Assembly: GCA_023055355.1 (NCBI GenBank)
Contig: JALJCS010000004.1
Span: 19,742,244 to 19,806,243 of the forward strand
Direction of reading: 5' to 3'
Length of the DNA stretch: 64,000 nucleotides
DNA from: Agelaius tricolor
Lineage: Eukaryota > Chordata > Aves > Passeriformes > Icteridae
Made by a program: the position numbers and the translations under genes
In this document: positions 20,444 to 33,033 of the stretch, piece by piece
How positions within the stretch are numbered: position 1 is the stretch's first letter
Layout: each line of letters starts with the position of its first letter
The notes under the pieces: model-generated
The model's database searches: none
The model's input: only the letters and a program-made list of their open reading frames with translations
Told to the model about the DNA's origin: nothing

Positions 20444-23400
20444 GGTAAGTAATTTCGTTTTGTCTTCTGTGCTCTAAAAGCAATGAAAATCTATAAACCT
20501 TCCCAATATGTCTGATTCTGCCTGTCCCATTGCTTCTCCACAAGTCTGCAGGCTTGTGGAGTCGTTCTAGCAGCTCACTCTTATTCCTAAGGGTCCTAAA
20601 ACTCCTTGCTGCTACCTGGCTTGAAATGTGTGCCCATCAGGGGGCAAAACCAACACCAATCCCATTTTTTCTCCCTCCTTCTCTATAATTTTGGAGTGTG
20701 AAGTGAATATGACTTCAGTCACATAATGGGAATGAGCTGGGGGTTATGTGGCCCCTGCTGCGCTTCAATTTTAAATTTATTTATTTCAGTTTATCTTCTG
20801 GGGCTATTTTCCAGCAAGATAATGTAGTACAGCCCACAGCCCACAGTTTTAATTAAAGCCTGAGAATTTTTTGTAAGGAAGTCCTCCAGACTGCAATGAC
20901 TAAATGCTTCTGAGGATTATATGTATATTATATGAGGTTATGTGTATATCACACTTAACCACTTGCACCCAGTGAGTTGCTCAGAATGGATAAGCAAAGC
21001 AAACTCTACCCTTTTCTTCAGTGCAGGAATAGTTTTGAAAACAAGAATGTTTAAGGATTAATTCCCTACCAAAAGAAAAACCAAACCAGCAGAAGCTCTT
21101 GGTGTCTGAGACAAATGCTTGCAGAACATTGTCTAACTATCCACACATGCTGATTTTATAGATCCAGGCTTTAAAAGCTTTCTTCTCCCAAAGCTCCACC
21201 CACATCATAAATCAATAAATAGATCAATAAATAAAGTAACAAAATATCTCTGCTGCTGATACACAGTAGATGCCAGTTTCTCTTCCTGTTCTGTTTGGCT
21301 TCCAATGGATTGGATTCCAATGAATGGCACAGAGTGGGTGGCCCATGCATTGATAATCACCTTAATTTTCAGAGTTGCCTCTATTACTAAACTGTGTCAC
21401 TGATCCCGTCTGGATTACAGAAACCAATTTTACTGATGAAATCACAGAGAATTTCAGTAAAAGTTGAATAATATTCTTTCAATATTGAATAACTGTGTGG
21501 GTCTGGCTGTGCTTGCAACATAGGCATATGGCAAGCACATGAACAACATGCTGTACTCTGAACCTATTGTTTTAGTTTGTTTCTAGCAGTTTCAGCCCAG
21601 AAAAATCCATTGCTAGTAAATTACTTGTGATGGTTTGTTAGGAGAAAAAGATGTCACAGCAGAAGAATATCCTCTCTCCTTGATGCCTTCCCTCCCCCCT
21701 GCCTATTGAGAGAGTATTGATGTTGCACACAAACAACTTTTTAATTTTCTTTTTCCTAAGTGTAAGCAAGTCTGGCAAAAAGAAAGTAAACTTCATGATT
21801 TAATAAGAGTAAATCAAGATTTGTCAGGAAAGATAGTCCTTTGTTAGATTGAGTTTCATACTTGGATACATACAGGAAATCTTACAGACACATATGCCCT
21901 CCTTCAGGTTCTAATGTAACAAAAAATATTGCCTCTCCTCAAAAACACTGTCTACTTTTATCCTTGTACCTTATATCACAGCTACATCAACACAACATTC
22001 ATATCCTTGTGAGCAACAATCACAGATACTTGGTTCTTATTTGAAAATTTCAGATGTTGCTTTTGGAGTTTTTGAGGACACATTCACAGCCATCTCATTT
22101 TTTTTTTTACATTCTGTAATGTAACAGATTTCACAGTAAAAATGAAAATCAATGTATTTTTAAAATTTTGTTTTAATTTTTAGATATAATACTTTTATAT
22201 ATTCTCTAATCTAGTTTCAAACTTCTGCTTAATGTCAGCAACAGGTTCTCTTTTCTTAACAGCTGTTTAACAACTCTATAGAGACAGCCTCTGGCTCCCC
22301 AGGTGCCATGTAATTCCAGCAGTGGGCATATTCTAAATCCCACTTAAATGTGGAGTAATTTGCTACCTTTTCCACAAGAGAAGGGCCACCCAGCACTGTC
22401 TGATACATCTGATATGTTGGAAGTGCTCACAAACACAGCAAGAAAGTGACAATTGCTTTTTCAGTGCATTTTCACATGCTATTTGATGCTGTAGCACATC
22501 CAGCTGGTGCATCCATGTCTGTGCTGGAGATGGCAATTTCCTGCTTTAAAGCTGTTCCTCCACATGCATTTGGCTTTCTCATTTTTCTACATCAACCATC
22601 TTCTCATGAAATCTTAATTTCTGTTGTAGGATGTTTATTACCTCCCCAGCGAAGCAGTGCAGAGCACAGCCTCTTAAAGGATTAGAGATTCTTCCCTTCT
22701 GATCTGAGCATGGCTGCCTGCCACTCTCTGGGAACAGCAACTGTGTGGAGCATCACTCATCCTCTTTCTTACAGGATTGCTCTTTGCCTCTGGTACTCAA
22801 TAGCTGTGCTGCTGAACCTGGCCTTGAGCAATGTGAAAGTGTGCCACGTAATTTGATGTGAGGTGACACATCAGGTCAGCTCCTCTAGGGATGAGGTGTT
22901 GCCTCTAGTTCCACCAATCATCAAGTTATTTAGCCAGCTACCTGGCCAGAGAAGCATAGCCTGTGTACACAAAAGTGGAATTCAGCTAATTTCACCTTCA
23001 GAAGCTACTTTCCATGTTGAATGTGGCAATATAATTCAAGAGGCAAGCAGAGATCCTCTAGGTGCTGGTAAGCTGCCTTCACCCTGCTGGGGTGACTTCC
23101 TAATGTTCCAGCAGCACCCCGTGGAGCATCCATGTAGGGAAAGCTACACCTAAGCTTGGAGGTCAGAGTTACACTGGGATAACCCCAAGCACTCTCAGGG
23201 CCATATTAGTCCTTTTCCTCTTCTGGAGGCACTGGACATTTCAGCATTCATGTAAATAAAGTATGTCTGAAACATATGATGTATCTCTCCACACAGACAC
23301 ACATGCAAGAGGCTAATGCTCTGAGGCTATCGGGTCATTTATAATGCTCTTTGGTTTTTATTACCAAGTAGACACAGTATTTTTCATGTACACGACTTGC

Positions 23401-24286
23401 ATATTCACTATTATTTTCAGCTGTTTTAAAGTAATAAATATTCTCATGCACCTGGACATAGTGGTGCTGCAATTCTTACACATTTCCCTTTCTCCCATCA
23501 CTTATTTTAAAAGTTCAGTATTGGTCCGTTCAGCTTTAGAATTGTGACAATTATTTTAGTCTGATTAAAGAAATATTGCTGGGTAAAATACATGCTCATC
23601 AAATATGTGTTGAGCCCTTAGACAACAACACTGAAGGGCAAGCTGGACTGCTAATCTTTGGAAGTCATCTATTCACTGCTGCTGTAATAGTACTTTTGAT
23701 TTCATACAAGCTGCAGGGCCAATATACCTCTCTTATGTCTGTGGCACCATTAATGTTTCCAGCACTCTGTTAAGTTGTAAAACTCATACTCTCTTTTAAA
23801 GGCAGTCACAACAGAAACAAAGTCTTTAAATGGGAAGAATGAAGTAATAAATGATCAAAATAAAGAGCGTTCCTCTGTTTACAAAAGTGAGATGACACTG
23901 CAGCAGCCCCAAGTTGTCTGCTTGAAGCACGTGGCACGGTGCTGCTGTCCCCCAAGGAAATGCCTTTTTCTTTTTAGACACACCAAGCACAATAACTGTG
24001 GCAGTACCTATCACACTTTCACAATCAAGATTCAAACTGACGTGAGCTGCAACTGCAGATCTAGTGCAAGTGTGCAGGAAAGATTCTGTAGCTGCCACTG
24101 CTCCCCACTCAGCAGTGTTAGGGAGTTTCCCCACACAGCACAATGCCAGGGCTTTGCAGGTGGTTTGCTCTGAGATTTCCACTTTGCTGGTAGAGAAACA
24201 GAACTTCAAATGCCAGGAATAGGAAAACAGCTCATGGCCTGTTCTTTTATTTCCTATGGTGTTACTCTAAATACATGTATGATCTT

Positions 24287-24304
24287 AAAAAAAAAAAAAA
24301 AAAA
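24287..24304. repeat. A homopolymer
   Basis: Eighteen consecutive A residues. No retroposed gene body is recognised immediately upstream. Confidence 0.9.
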
Positions 24305-24371
24305 GCAAAAATAAAAGCCAATGGACCTGCCATTTCTCTGCAATCTTGTCAAGACAAGACTCTGCATGGTG

Positions 24372-24425
24372 CTTCAAAACAGAATAATGGCATTTATCTT
24401 CAAAACAGCTAAATGGCATTTATCC
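24372..24425. repeat. Tandem duplication, 26-bp period
   Basis: CTTCAAAACAG occurs at 24372-24382 and 24398-24408, each followed by a slightly different spacer and then AATGGCATTTATC. The two copies differ by a few bases, so this is an old duplication. Confidence 0.85.
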
Positions 24426-27400
24426 CAAGGTGTGTTTCTAGCTGTGCTCCCCCTATCCCCAGCAGTCTGTGTGGTGCACTGACATAAATTTGTACTTGTG
24501 AGAGTGCACTGCCCCATATGGAGCAATAGCTGCCTTTCAAGATGCAGCTTTTTTCTTTTGATAGCTTTTGCTATCAAGTCCAAACACTGGAAAAAATGGG
24601 AAGAATAAATCATCCAATGACACAATTTACAAAGTGTGGAGCTTTAGGGTATTAAAATATTATGAAAATGGTCTTCACTTTGTTGGGTTCACTCACGTCC
24701 TCTGCATTGAACTTGACTTGCTCTAATTAATATGGTGTTTCCTTGAGTCAGAGAAAAAAACAAAGGAACAGAGTGAAGCAAAAAGGACATATAATCAGGC
24801 CAAAGCCTGTGGTATCAGGAAAGGACTAAGAACAATCAGTGACACTGGAACATGGTAGTTCAGAATACACTTATGCTCGTAGAAGCATAATAGCTTTGTT
24901 CTCAATTCAGATATATTTTGAAGGTATAATAAAATGTTACACTGCAGTTTCTTATGAGATGGTATCCTGGGTGGGTCCTGACATACATCAGCATTTTAGA
25001 AATGACATTTAACATCTAGCAAGAAATTAATCATAATTCTCCAGGTATACAAGAATGGGTAATAAAAACCATGAGTGATGGTCTGGCAGAAAAGTCCTGG
25101 CAAGGAGGATTACAGTGGATTTTAATATGACTTTGGAATGTCAGGTAAGGGTACTTTTGAAGTCTACATATTTTGGTATCTGCTTCTCCCTCCATGTACT
25201 CCAGGTCTAGCATGGCTGCATCAGAAAAACTGAATGAGTGCTATTATGCACGTGGTACAGTACAGATTTAACTGCTGGATTGTCCCCTGGGAGCGAGCCA
25301 CTGAAGAAAGCCCTGCCACAGATTGTAACCTTTCTTCAGCAGAGGGGTGAGTCACAAGAACACATGCACACGTGTGACAATGTGTTTTGATAGGCCATAT
25401 CTTCTCCCCTTTTTTGCTCCTGGTGAAAGATCCTTCACCTCTGAACAACTGAGTGCCATGCAGGACAAGGCTTTAGGTGGCATGGTAGTCATTAGCTGCT
25501 CCTTCCATGTTGCTATTGGAATGACACTTAGGTAAAGGGAAACTTCTTGATGGCAAATGTTGCAGACAATAGGGAGGGCATTCCTGATAATAATTACTAG
25601 TCAAAGGAGAAACTCTGGTCACCTCCAACAGGCTTCTCTAAAATCCATCACAACATTAACAGTAGAATTGTTGACAATTCTTGCTCCTCCTTCCAGGTGG
25701 GTGAAGCTCATTCATAATGAGGGGCTTCTACTGCTAAACCCAGGCCATGCTTTTTGTTTTTTCCAGTAGATGAAAGATGAGAGAGCTTCTGAGAACAGAG
25801 CCTAATCTGTGAAGAAATGGGGAACTCAGCATACTCACTTCATAAAGAAACCTCGAAGGAAATTTTCTCTATTAAATTTATCTAGTTTAATAGCTGTGAA
25901 GTCATAAAATTTAACTGAACAATGGTTTTCCATATAAAGGTCTCTTCAGTCAATAGTTCCTCTCTAAGCTGTTCCAAATCTTCTTGGCTCCAATAAGATC
26001 AGATGCTCAAACAGCCAGTGCAGGAAAGAGTGTGACTTCTATAGGTTTAGCAGCTGTTCAATATGTTCTGTTCTGGTGTACAGTTTTGTCACATTTTTCA
26101 CAGGCTTCTGCTATTGTGTCTATTAGACAGGACACATAAGAGATAATTTTTTTAAAGCAGTTTGTGGGGGGAGGCATTGCCTTTTACAGTATTTTTTAAT
26201 TGAGATGTAGACATAAGTCCAACTTATTAAACCTGTAAATGGTTTTGCAGGTAAATTAGCAATATAAAAGAGGACTATCTGAGCTTGACAAGTGTTTTTC
26301 AGATGTTGATTAATGTCAGTGACATTTATTTATCTCATGAACACTATGACAAATTAAAACACAGCCTATTGAATTTCTTGTGCTTGTTTCACCAGAAAAT
26401 AAAAACAATATAAATTCTTTTAGTCCCAATTCTGTTCTCCTTATCTACAGGTCAATAAATTAGAAATACAGTGGAGACTGAACACATTTACTCTTCATGT
26501 AGCTCAAGTTCATCAGTTGCCTTGCTTTCTCCAATTGAAAGGGCATCTGCCCTGGATTGGGTACCACAGGCTCTAGCGTCTTGCCAAGAGTGCTGTTGGA
26601 GGTTCATTGTCATCCTGCTGTGCTTTGCATTCATCACTGCTGCAGTGCTGTGAAGGGATGTGTCCCTGAGAACAAATTTCAGATTCCATTAAAAAACTGC
26701 GTCTCCCTAAACTTTACAGGGAGGATAAGTTGCATTTTCAACCACAGACAAACCAGGAAGTTGTAAAACAGTTGTTGGAGAGAATGTATGAGGCATTTTG
26801 TTTAACCTGCAATGCAGAGTTTCATTATGAGATTTTTTCTGTCTTGTAAAATAAAGATGGGTGCAGTTCTAAACAGCATGTCACTTCAAAATGTGAAACC
26901 AAAGTTCTCAATTTTTTATTTAGGATGCCAAATAAAACTTTTGGTTTTCTCTGTATGACTAAAACAACTCAACGTGTTCAACATGAATTCCAGCTCACTT
27001 TTACAAAGGAAATATTATCAAAACTAAGTCCAAACTAATAAAGCACAGTTCCTCTCTCTCTAACTGCACTTATTTCTAGATCATTTAGATTTAATGCTTT
27101 TTAGGCTATGGGAATATATTCTTACAATTGATTTATTTCTTTTGTGTAATAATTCCCTGGGGGGAAAAAAAATCCTGCATCACTTACAATACTATGGTCC
27201 CCTGTTTGGAGAATTTTCATAATTGTAATAATTGCTCTGAGAATTCCAGTGAAGCCAATGATAGCCAGTGTCTGCCCAAAACTTGCAATCCAGATGCAAA
27301 ATCAATACAAGTGGTACATTTCTCAGCAGAAAACTGCCTCTTTCTCTTCTGGCAAATAGTTAGTATGAATGGATTGTATCTCTGATTTGGAGAGTCTGAT

Positions 27401-28089
27401 TTGATAACACTGTAAATCCATAATAGAGATAGTCCAAACACAGGATTCTGGTAATCTCAGATGAGTCAGCTTTTGCACAAACAAATTTCAGATTATCCAC
27501 ATGTCAGACACATCCTTCAGTTCTAAAACTCAGGGACTACATGAATTTATTTGAAATCCCAACTCTTTGACTGTCCTGGAGCTACTTGGATGACTGGAAT
27601 GTATCTGCATTCCACAAAGATTTCAGCAGACTTCCCACCACACTAAAATATTCAGAACGAGAGCTGGTGGGTCATAATTACATTCATATATTTGCATGCT
27701 TGAGTGACAGTTTGTATATATTATTATCATGTTTCTTCATTTTCTTCTATATATTTTAGGATTAAGGTATTAGGAGTATCCTTACTATGTGGGGGAGCTG
27801 TTCATCATTTATGTCTGTATCTACTCTACTGTTTTGAAGTCAAGATTTTCCCTGCTAGCTCCAAAACACATCATGTGGTTTAGGTAATTTGGGCTGATAA
27901 TAATAATATTTAGGTAAAATATTATCTCACAAACTGAGATGAAACACAGAGGTCCACTGTGGACCTGTACTAAAAAACACTCAGAGAAACTTTGGAGACA
28001 AATGCTAGTTCACAAAACATTTTCCATAAAGCTCTGTCTCAGTGTGGGCAGAAGGCAGATGTTTAATGAACTGTAAAAAAATTTTGAGT

Positions 28090-28183
28090 GTCAGAACTAT
28101 AGAGTCTTTTCCATGGTTGGAAAAAACCTCCAAGATCACCAAGTCCAGCCTTTGACCAAACACCCATGCCCACTAACTCACAC
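28090..28183 (-). mobile_element. CR1 LINE 3' end, reverse orientation
   Basis: The segment contains CAGAACTATAGAGTC, then CATGGTTGGAAAAAACCTCC, AAGATCACCAAGTCCAGCC and TTTGACCAAACACC. This is the reverse complement of a CR1 3' end of the subfamily with the TTTGACCAAACACC phrase. The following 100 bp may be further eroded CR1 sequence. Confidence 0.82.
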
Positions 28184-30599
28184 AGGCTTCCTACCTCTTT
28201 CCTCCTGGAGGACAGGTGTTGGTGAAGGGTCAGCACTCTTGGCACAACAAAAGCTTGTGCCACGGCTGGCACGAGCTTAGAGGTTTGCTGTTCACTTGAA
28301 GCTTGTAAGAAAAAGTGATTCCTACTGGTCACTTCAAAATGAGCCATAGTTTGCTAATTAAAACATATGCCCAAAGGTAATTGTTCAGTTTTGGTCATTA
28401 TGGAACTGTTTCTTCTCCCTTGGGTGCAGTACAGTACAGTAGAAAGGTCTGTTTAAAAACCTGGACTAGCCTCTCCTTCTTCCTTTTTCAGGGACAGTGT
28501 GATTCTCCAATTAAAATTACACCAGGGATTGGCTGTGCTACAGTTTATTAACAAAACACTGAAGCACATATTTACTGTAGTCCAAGTTCAAGCATAGCCA
28601 TCTAGCATTCAAGCATGACCATTAAGCATATGACTGCCTGCATGGTGTAATGGCAGGGCAAATGTTTTCAGAGACCCCAAACAATGTAGCAATGTTTATA
28701 AATGCTCTTGCCCTTTTATTCAAACTGCATTTACCAATAACTTGGTGCTTCAGTGGTGCTGTGTGAGACTGTATCCACACACAGCAAACAGCGACAGAGG
28801 AAGTACAAATTAAAAATTAGTTGAGGTTGCACCTCTCAATACACAGGGGTATGTGTAGGGAGGAATGCAGGGTTACACCTCTTAGGCAGATAGTTTTGTT
28901 ATGCGTATGATCAGCATGGAGACTGCAAACAGGAAAGTTGATTAATGGTAAAACCAGGCATGAGCTATGAGCTCTAGCACAGGTAACAATCTATGAAATG
29001 GTGTTTAGTGACATGGCCAAGTGAGATTCTGTCTGCTGATAAACCTCAGTTTTACCAGAAGAGACCTTTTATGGCTCACATGGAAAGGAAGGAAAATTTT
29101 GAGTTGTCTTCTGGAAGAGCTAGATGGAAGAAGCAGAATAGTTTTTTGACCAGTTTCATTCAGCCAGAGACTTCTGTGTATGTGATAAGGCACCATGTGG
29201 TTTCACAAATTATCATATGCTTATGTGATTTGATGGCCTTATCAGAGTGCTGAAAATCACCTCTGTCTGTGCCTAGTTCCAGAGATTAGCCTTCCTATTT
29301 ATTTAAATAAGCTAATCTAATTTGTTCAGAGTTGTCCTTCTCACATGTAAGGACACAGGTCCACAACTGCAGGTGTGCATAGGCACAGAAATCTGGCCAA
29401 ATGCATCATTCTTCCGCCATTAAACTTTGAGTGTTGCATGAATTATCTGTGAAGTTTGTTGCAGATATGCCAAATATTTACAAGCTTGCTACAGTGTTTT
29501 GTGGGAAAAGCAGGGAGAGAAGTGCCCTTCTCAGAGAAGTCAGTGAGGTGTACTCTGAGACTACTTTAGAACATGATTTCACAAATCGCCTAAAAAGGTG
29601 GAATGCAAATGTGTGCTGCTTCTGTGTATATTTTGAGGATGAGCTTTAGTTTTTTAGAAGGGGATGTCTGCATATGATTTTGTATAATGCTAATGGTAGC
29701 CAGGCAAGAGTGGATGAGATAAGCTGTAATTTAGGATAGTAAAGTCCAAATCCAGAAAGCTATCTAGATGCCATGTGGGCAGAGCTAACCACTGTTGTTG
29801 ATCCCAGCCTAAGAGTTGTGGATGAAAAGAACTCAGTGCTAGTAAGAAGTCATAAACAGTATGGGAAGGAATATGCATTACAGAATTGTAATTTTAGTTA
29901 AAGGGAATGAAAAAACCCCAGTTTTGATGTGACCACCATCTGACATTTACCTATTTAAGTGTGTTTAGGTAACTGAGTTTCAGTTGCATATGAGTATTCA
30001 CTGACTTTCTCTAATCGGTGAAGAGGAAGGGAAGTTCTAAAGCATGGGTCCTTTAATCCCATGGCAGTGTCTAGAGAGCTAAAAAAATCTTCACCACTGA
30101 CTGCTAATGAAGTCCAGTCTAATAGTTCATATTAACTGAAGCCTAGGTGCAGGAGTATTAAGTGGTAAGTACTCATTAATTAGATAATAAATATTGAAAT
30201 AAAATTTTAAGCACCTGAATTAAAATGAAATTAATTTTATTCCCTTTAACTGAAGTAAGGAACTTCTCAAATGCCATCAAAACTGAAGGAAAGTAGTGCA
30301 GTACCAGTGTCCAAGTATTTTAAAAACCCTATAACAGAGTTTCTGAGCTGGCGCTTAGAAGATCAAGAATGAAATCTTGGGATTCCCTGGTAGTCTTTCA
30401 AGGGTACATTAGAATTTTGACAAAAGCCAGAGGAAATTACTTGCTCTGATGCAAGCCTTTCACATGAGAATACTTTGGAGTGCATATGGAAGAGTTTATG
30501 CCATCCATAAGGCATCCTTAAAGAGAAACCTGTCTCATAGCTCTCTTTTAAATACAGCATCTGGGGCCCCTCTGTTGGTCACAGCTTTCAGAGAGAGAA
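28184..30599. other. Intergenic, nothing recognised
   Basis: No gene or RNA is recognised. Possible extension of the CR1 relic runs to about 28300. Confidence 0.35.
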
Positions 30600-30715
30600 A
30601 ATCTAGTAGGAAAGTCCAAAGCCATCAAGGGCTTTGTAGGTCAAAGTCAACACCTTTGCCTCAATCTGGAAAAGCAGCAGGAGAGCAGCAGTGATCACAG
30701 AGCACTGGTGTCACA
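30600..30715. repeat. Possible ancient interspersed repeat relic
   Basis: The phrases AAGGGCTTTGTAGGTCAAAG, CAACACCTTTGCCTCAAT and CACAGAGCACTGGTGTCACA, in this order, resemble an old interspersed repeat seen in sauropsid genomes, recalled only as a pattern. The class is not certain. Searching this stretch against a curated bird repeat library would decide it. Confidence 0.35.
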
Positions 30716-32732
30716 TATTGCCATGCTGAGGAGTTGTCAGCAAAAATCCAACTCCAGGACTGCTAGAAAAAACAACAGATAGCAAAAGGTTTGTTTTGCT
30801 TCATTTCAGCTGAGTTCTGAGGTTACCAAGCTTTATAGAATGACAGCAACCATGTACATTTTTATAGTCCAGCAGAGTTCAGAGCCCTGGTAAGAAAGCA
30901 AATCACTGCTTGGTCAGGTCCTCACATGCACAACAGTTCAAGGGTTCGTGTTTTTTCTCTCTCAGCTAAGCTGTTTTCCCAAGAACATCTTCGTTACTTT
31001 TTGCCATAAAACAAAAGGTCAGGTTTGATGTTGCTCCTAGAAATGTTCTTGTTGTTCTGTTTGTTTATATAACCCCCTTCTCTGTCCATCTGATGGAGAA
31101 TGTGCTCTGCTGCTAAATGCCAGCTGCATGCAGGATGATGAGAAGAATGACAGCCCCAAAAAGAGGGCCAGGGGAGGGGTATGCAGAGCTGTGAAGGAAA
31201 TAAAGGGAAAATAAGCAGAGTTTTGCCTCTGGTCATTTTCAGACAGCTTGTGAGATCCTCACATCATACACATTGCTGGGTTGCCTGTGACGTTTCTGAA
31301 CACACAAGCTGTTATTTCCTCACAAGGAGACAGCACTGCTAAACCCTTTCAGGCAACGTGGGTGGGTGCTTTAGAAGACATACTGTCTCATCCCATTCAG
31401 GAACTGCCCTCTGTCACTGCTCTCCTGGCATGCTGGATGTTTGTTGTTTAAGTAAATAAACTGGCTTGTGTCTCAGGCTAGCTGTGAATGCTGTGTCCTC
31501 CCACCACCACCCTTTCCCGGCCACTCCAGGGGACAGGAGAAAAAAAAAAGAAAGAAGAAAAGAAAAAAAGAAGAAAACAGCCAAAAGCAACAAGAAGATG
31601 AAAAAGTTCACAGAGAGCTTGATGCCACCCACTAAGCCCCAACCTACAAATAATCAGTGACCAAATGGTGTCATTAGAGGCCCCAACATCCTGTCAGCAC
31701 TTAGCCTTTCAATGGAAATCCATGATGGAGGTGATTTCAAAACCATGTTTCCTTTCTCTTTCAGAAAAGTTTCAGGGAAATGGCTATCACAGGAAACTTT
31801 AGTTTTCATTGTTTCTTTCAAATATACATTTCAACTTCCAAGTCAGTGGTCACCTCCTGCAAAACTAAAATAATAATTTTTGAAGCCCCATTGTCAGCTT
31901 GCCTCCTTCCTTGGCTATAGAATGTATGTGATGTAGAAGGGAGATGCAAGATCATGAATCTGCCTCTGTTTTGTCAAAGATGCTCAAGCATGATTGCAAA
32001 CAGGCTTAATTTGTGTTTTACTGCATCTCCGCTGCCCCTTTTTTCAATCTTGATGTTAACCTACAATAGGGAAAAGAGATGTCTGTTACAATACAGATTG
32101 TCTTTAGGGTTAATAGGAACTTTCCATATTGGCTGAAGCAGCATGCAGTTTTTCATATTCTTCTCCTGCTGGGTATTCACATTAGCCAAATGCAGAAACT
32201 TCATTAAATAATCTGGGCTTCCACCCTTAATTCCATAGGCAGTCAATGAGAAAAAAGCCCAGGTCAAATCAGAATAATTCTAGTAACTTCTCTTTGAAAT
32301 GAGAAGTTTGCATGATTTTCTTCTGTCTTCCTCTTCTGCACTGCCTCTCTGGTGCTACTCTACCAAATGCAAGCAATTGAATAAATGAAATAATTTCTTC
32401 ACACGTTGGTAATTGTGCCTATATGCTTCCTGGGAACAGAGTTGTCACTGACATATTGCTTCTGGAAAAACTGCTTGCAAAAAAAGGTTAATTAAGAGAG
32501 ACATACAGAATGGTGACAGATCCTAAGAATTTGCTCTAATGGTTCTGCTTTCCTCTACAAACACCTTCACGTATTTTCAGACTGGATTGATTATGTCAAC
32601 CACATTAAGAGTTAAGGCATAGAAGAACCTCAGCACTAGAAGCACCCTGCAAATGCAGAATGGCTAAACTGAACGTTTTTGTAGGGTGCCTAGTAAAACT
32701 GGCTTTCAGAAGAGTTTGGTTCAGTGAAAATG

Positions 32733-32760
32733 TCACAGACAGTGACATCACAGACAGTGA
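32733..32760. repeat. 15-bp tandem duplication
   Basis: TCACAGACAGTGACA is followed directly by TCACAGACAGTGA. The copies are identical over the overlap. Confidence 0.9.
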
Positions 32761-32995
32761 GTCATGTGGTGATCGTCCTTGATTTCCCTAGTCTCTCAGT
32801 ACACTTCTTCATAAATAATTTTAAAAGACATTTTTCACAGTTATTAGCCCCTCTCCATTAGGCAAGTGGGGCAACAGAGCCACGCCCATAGGCTGGGAGG
32901 TTCAGCCTCTGAAACTTCTCAGGAGAGGCACCACTGAGCACAGACAGGTAACTGGAAAGCTCTCTGAACCCACAGCAAATCACACTGTGCTTCAC

Positions 32996-33033
32996 CATAC
33001 TGCTTGTGTCTCATCATACTACTTGTGTCTCCT
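32996..33033. repeat. 19-bp tandem duplication
   Basis: Two adjacent 19-bp units, 32996-33014 and 33015-33033, differ at two positions (CATACTGCTTGTGTCTCAT against CATACTACTTGTGTCTCCT). Confidence 0.9.

Larger units (their letters stand above)
20444..28089. other. Intergenic, mostly featureless
   Basis: Apart from a short tandem duplication at 24372-24425 and an A-run at 24287-24304, I recognise no gene, repeat family or structured RNA here. The short ORFs have no family resemblance. Confidence 0.4.
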
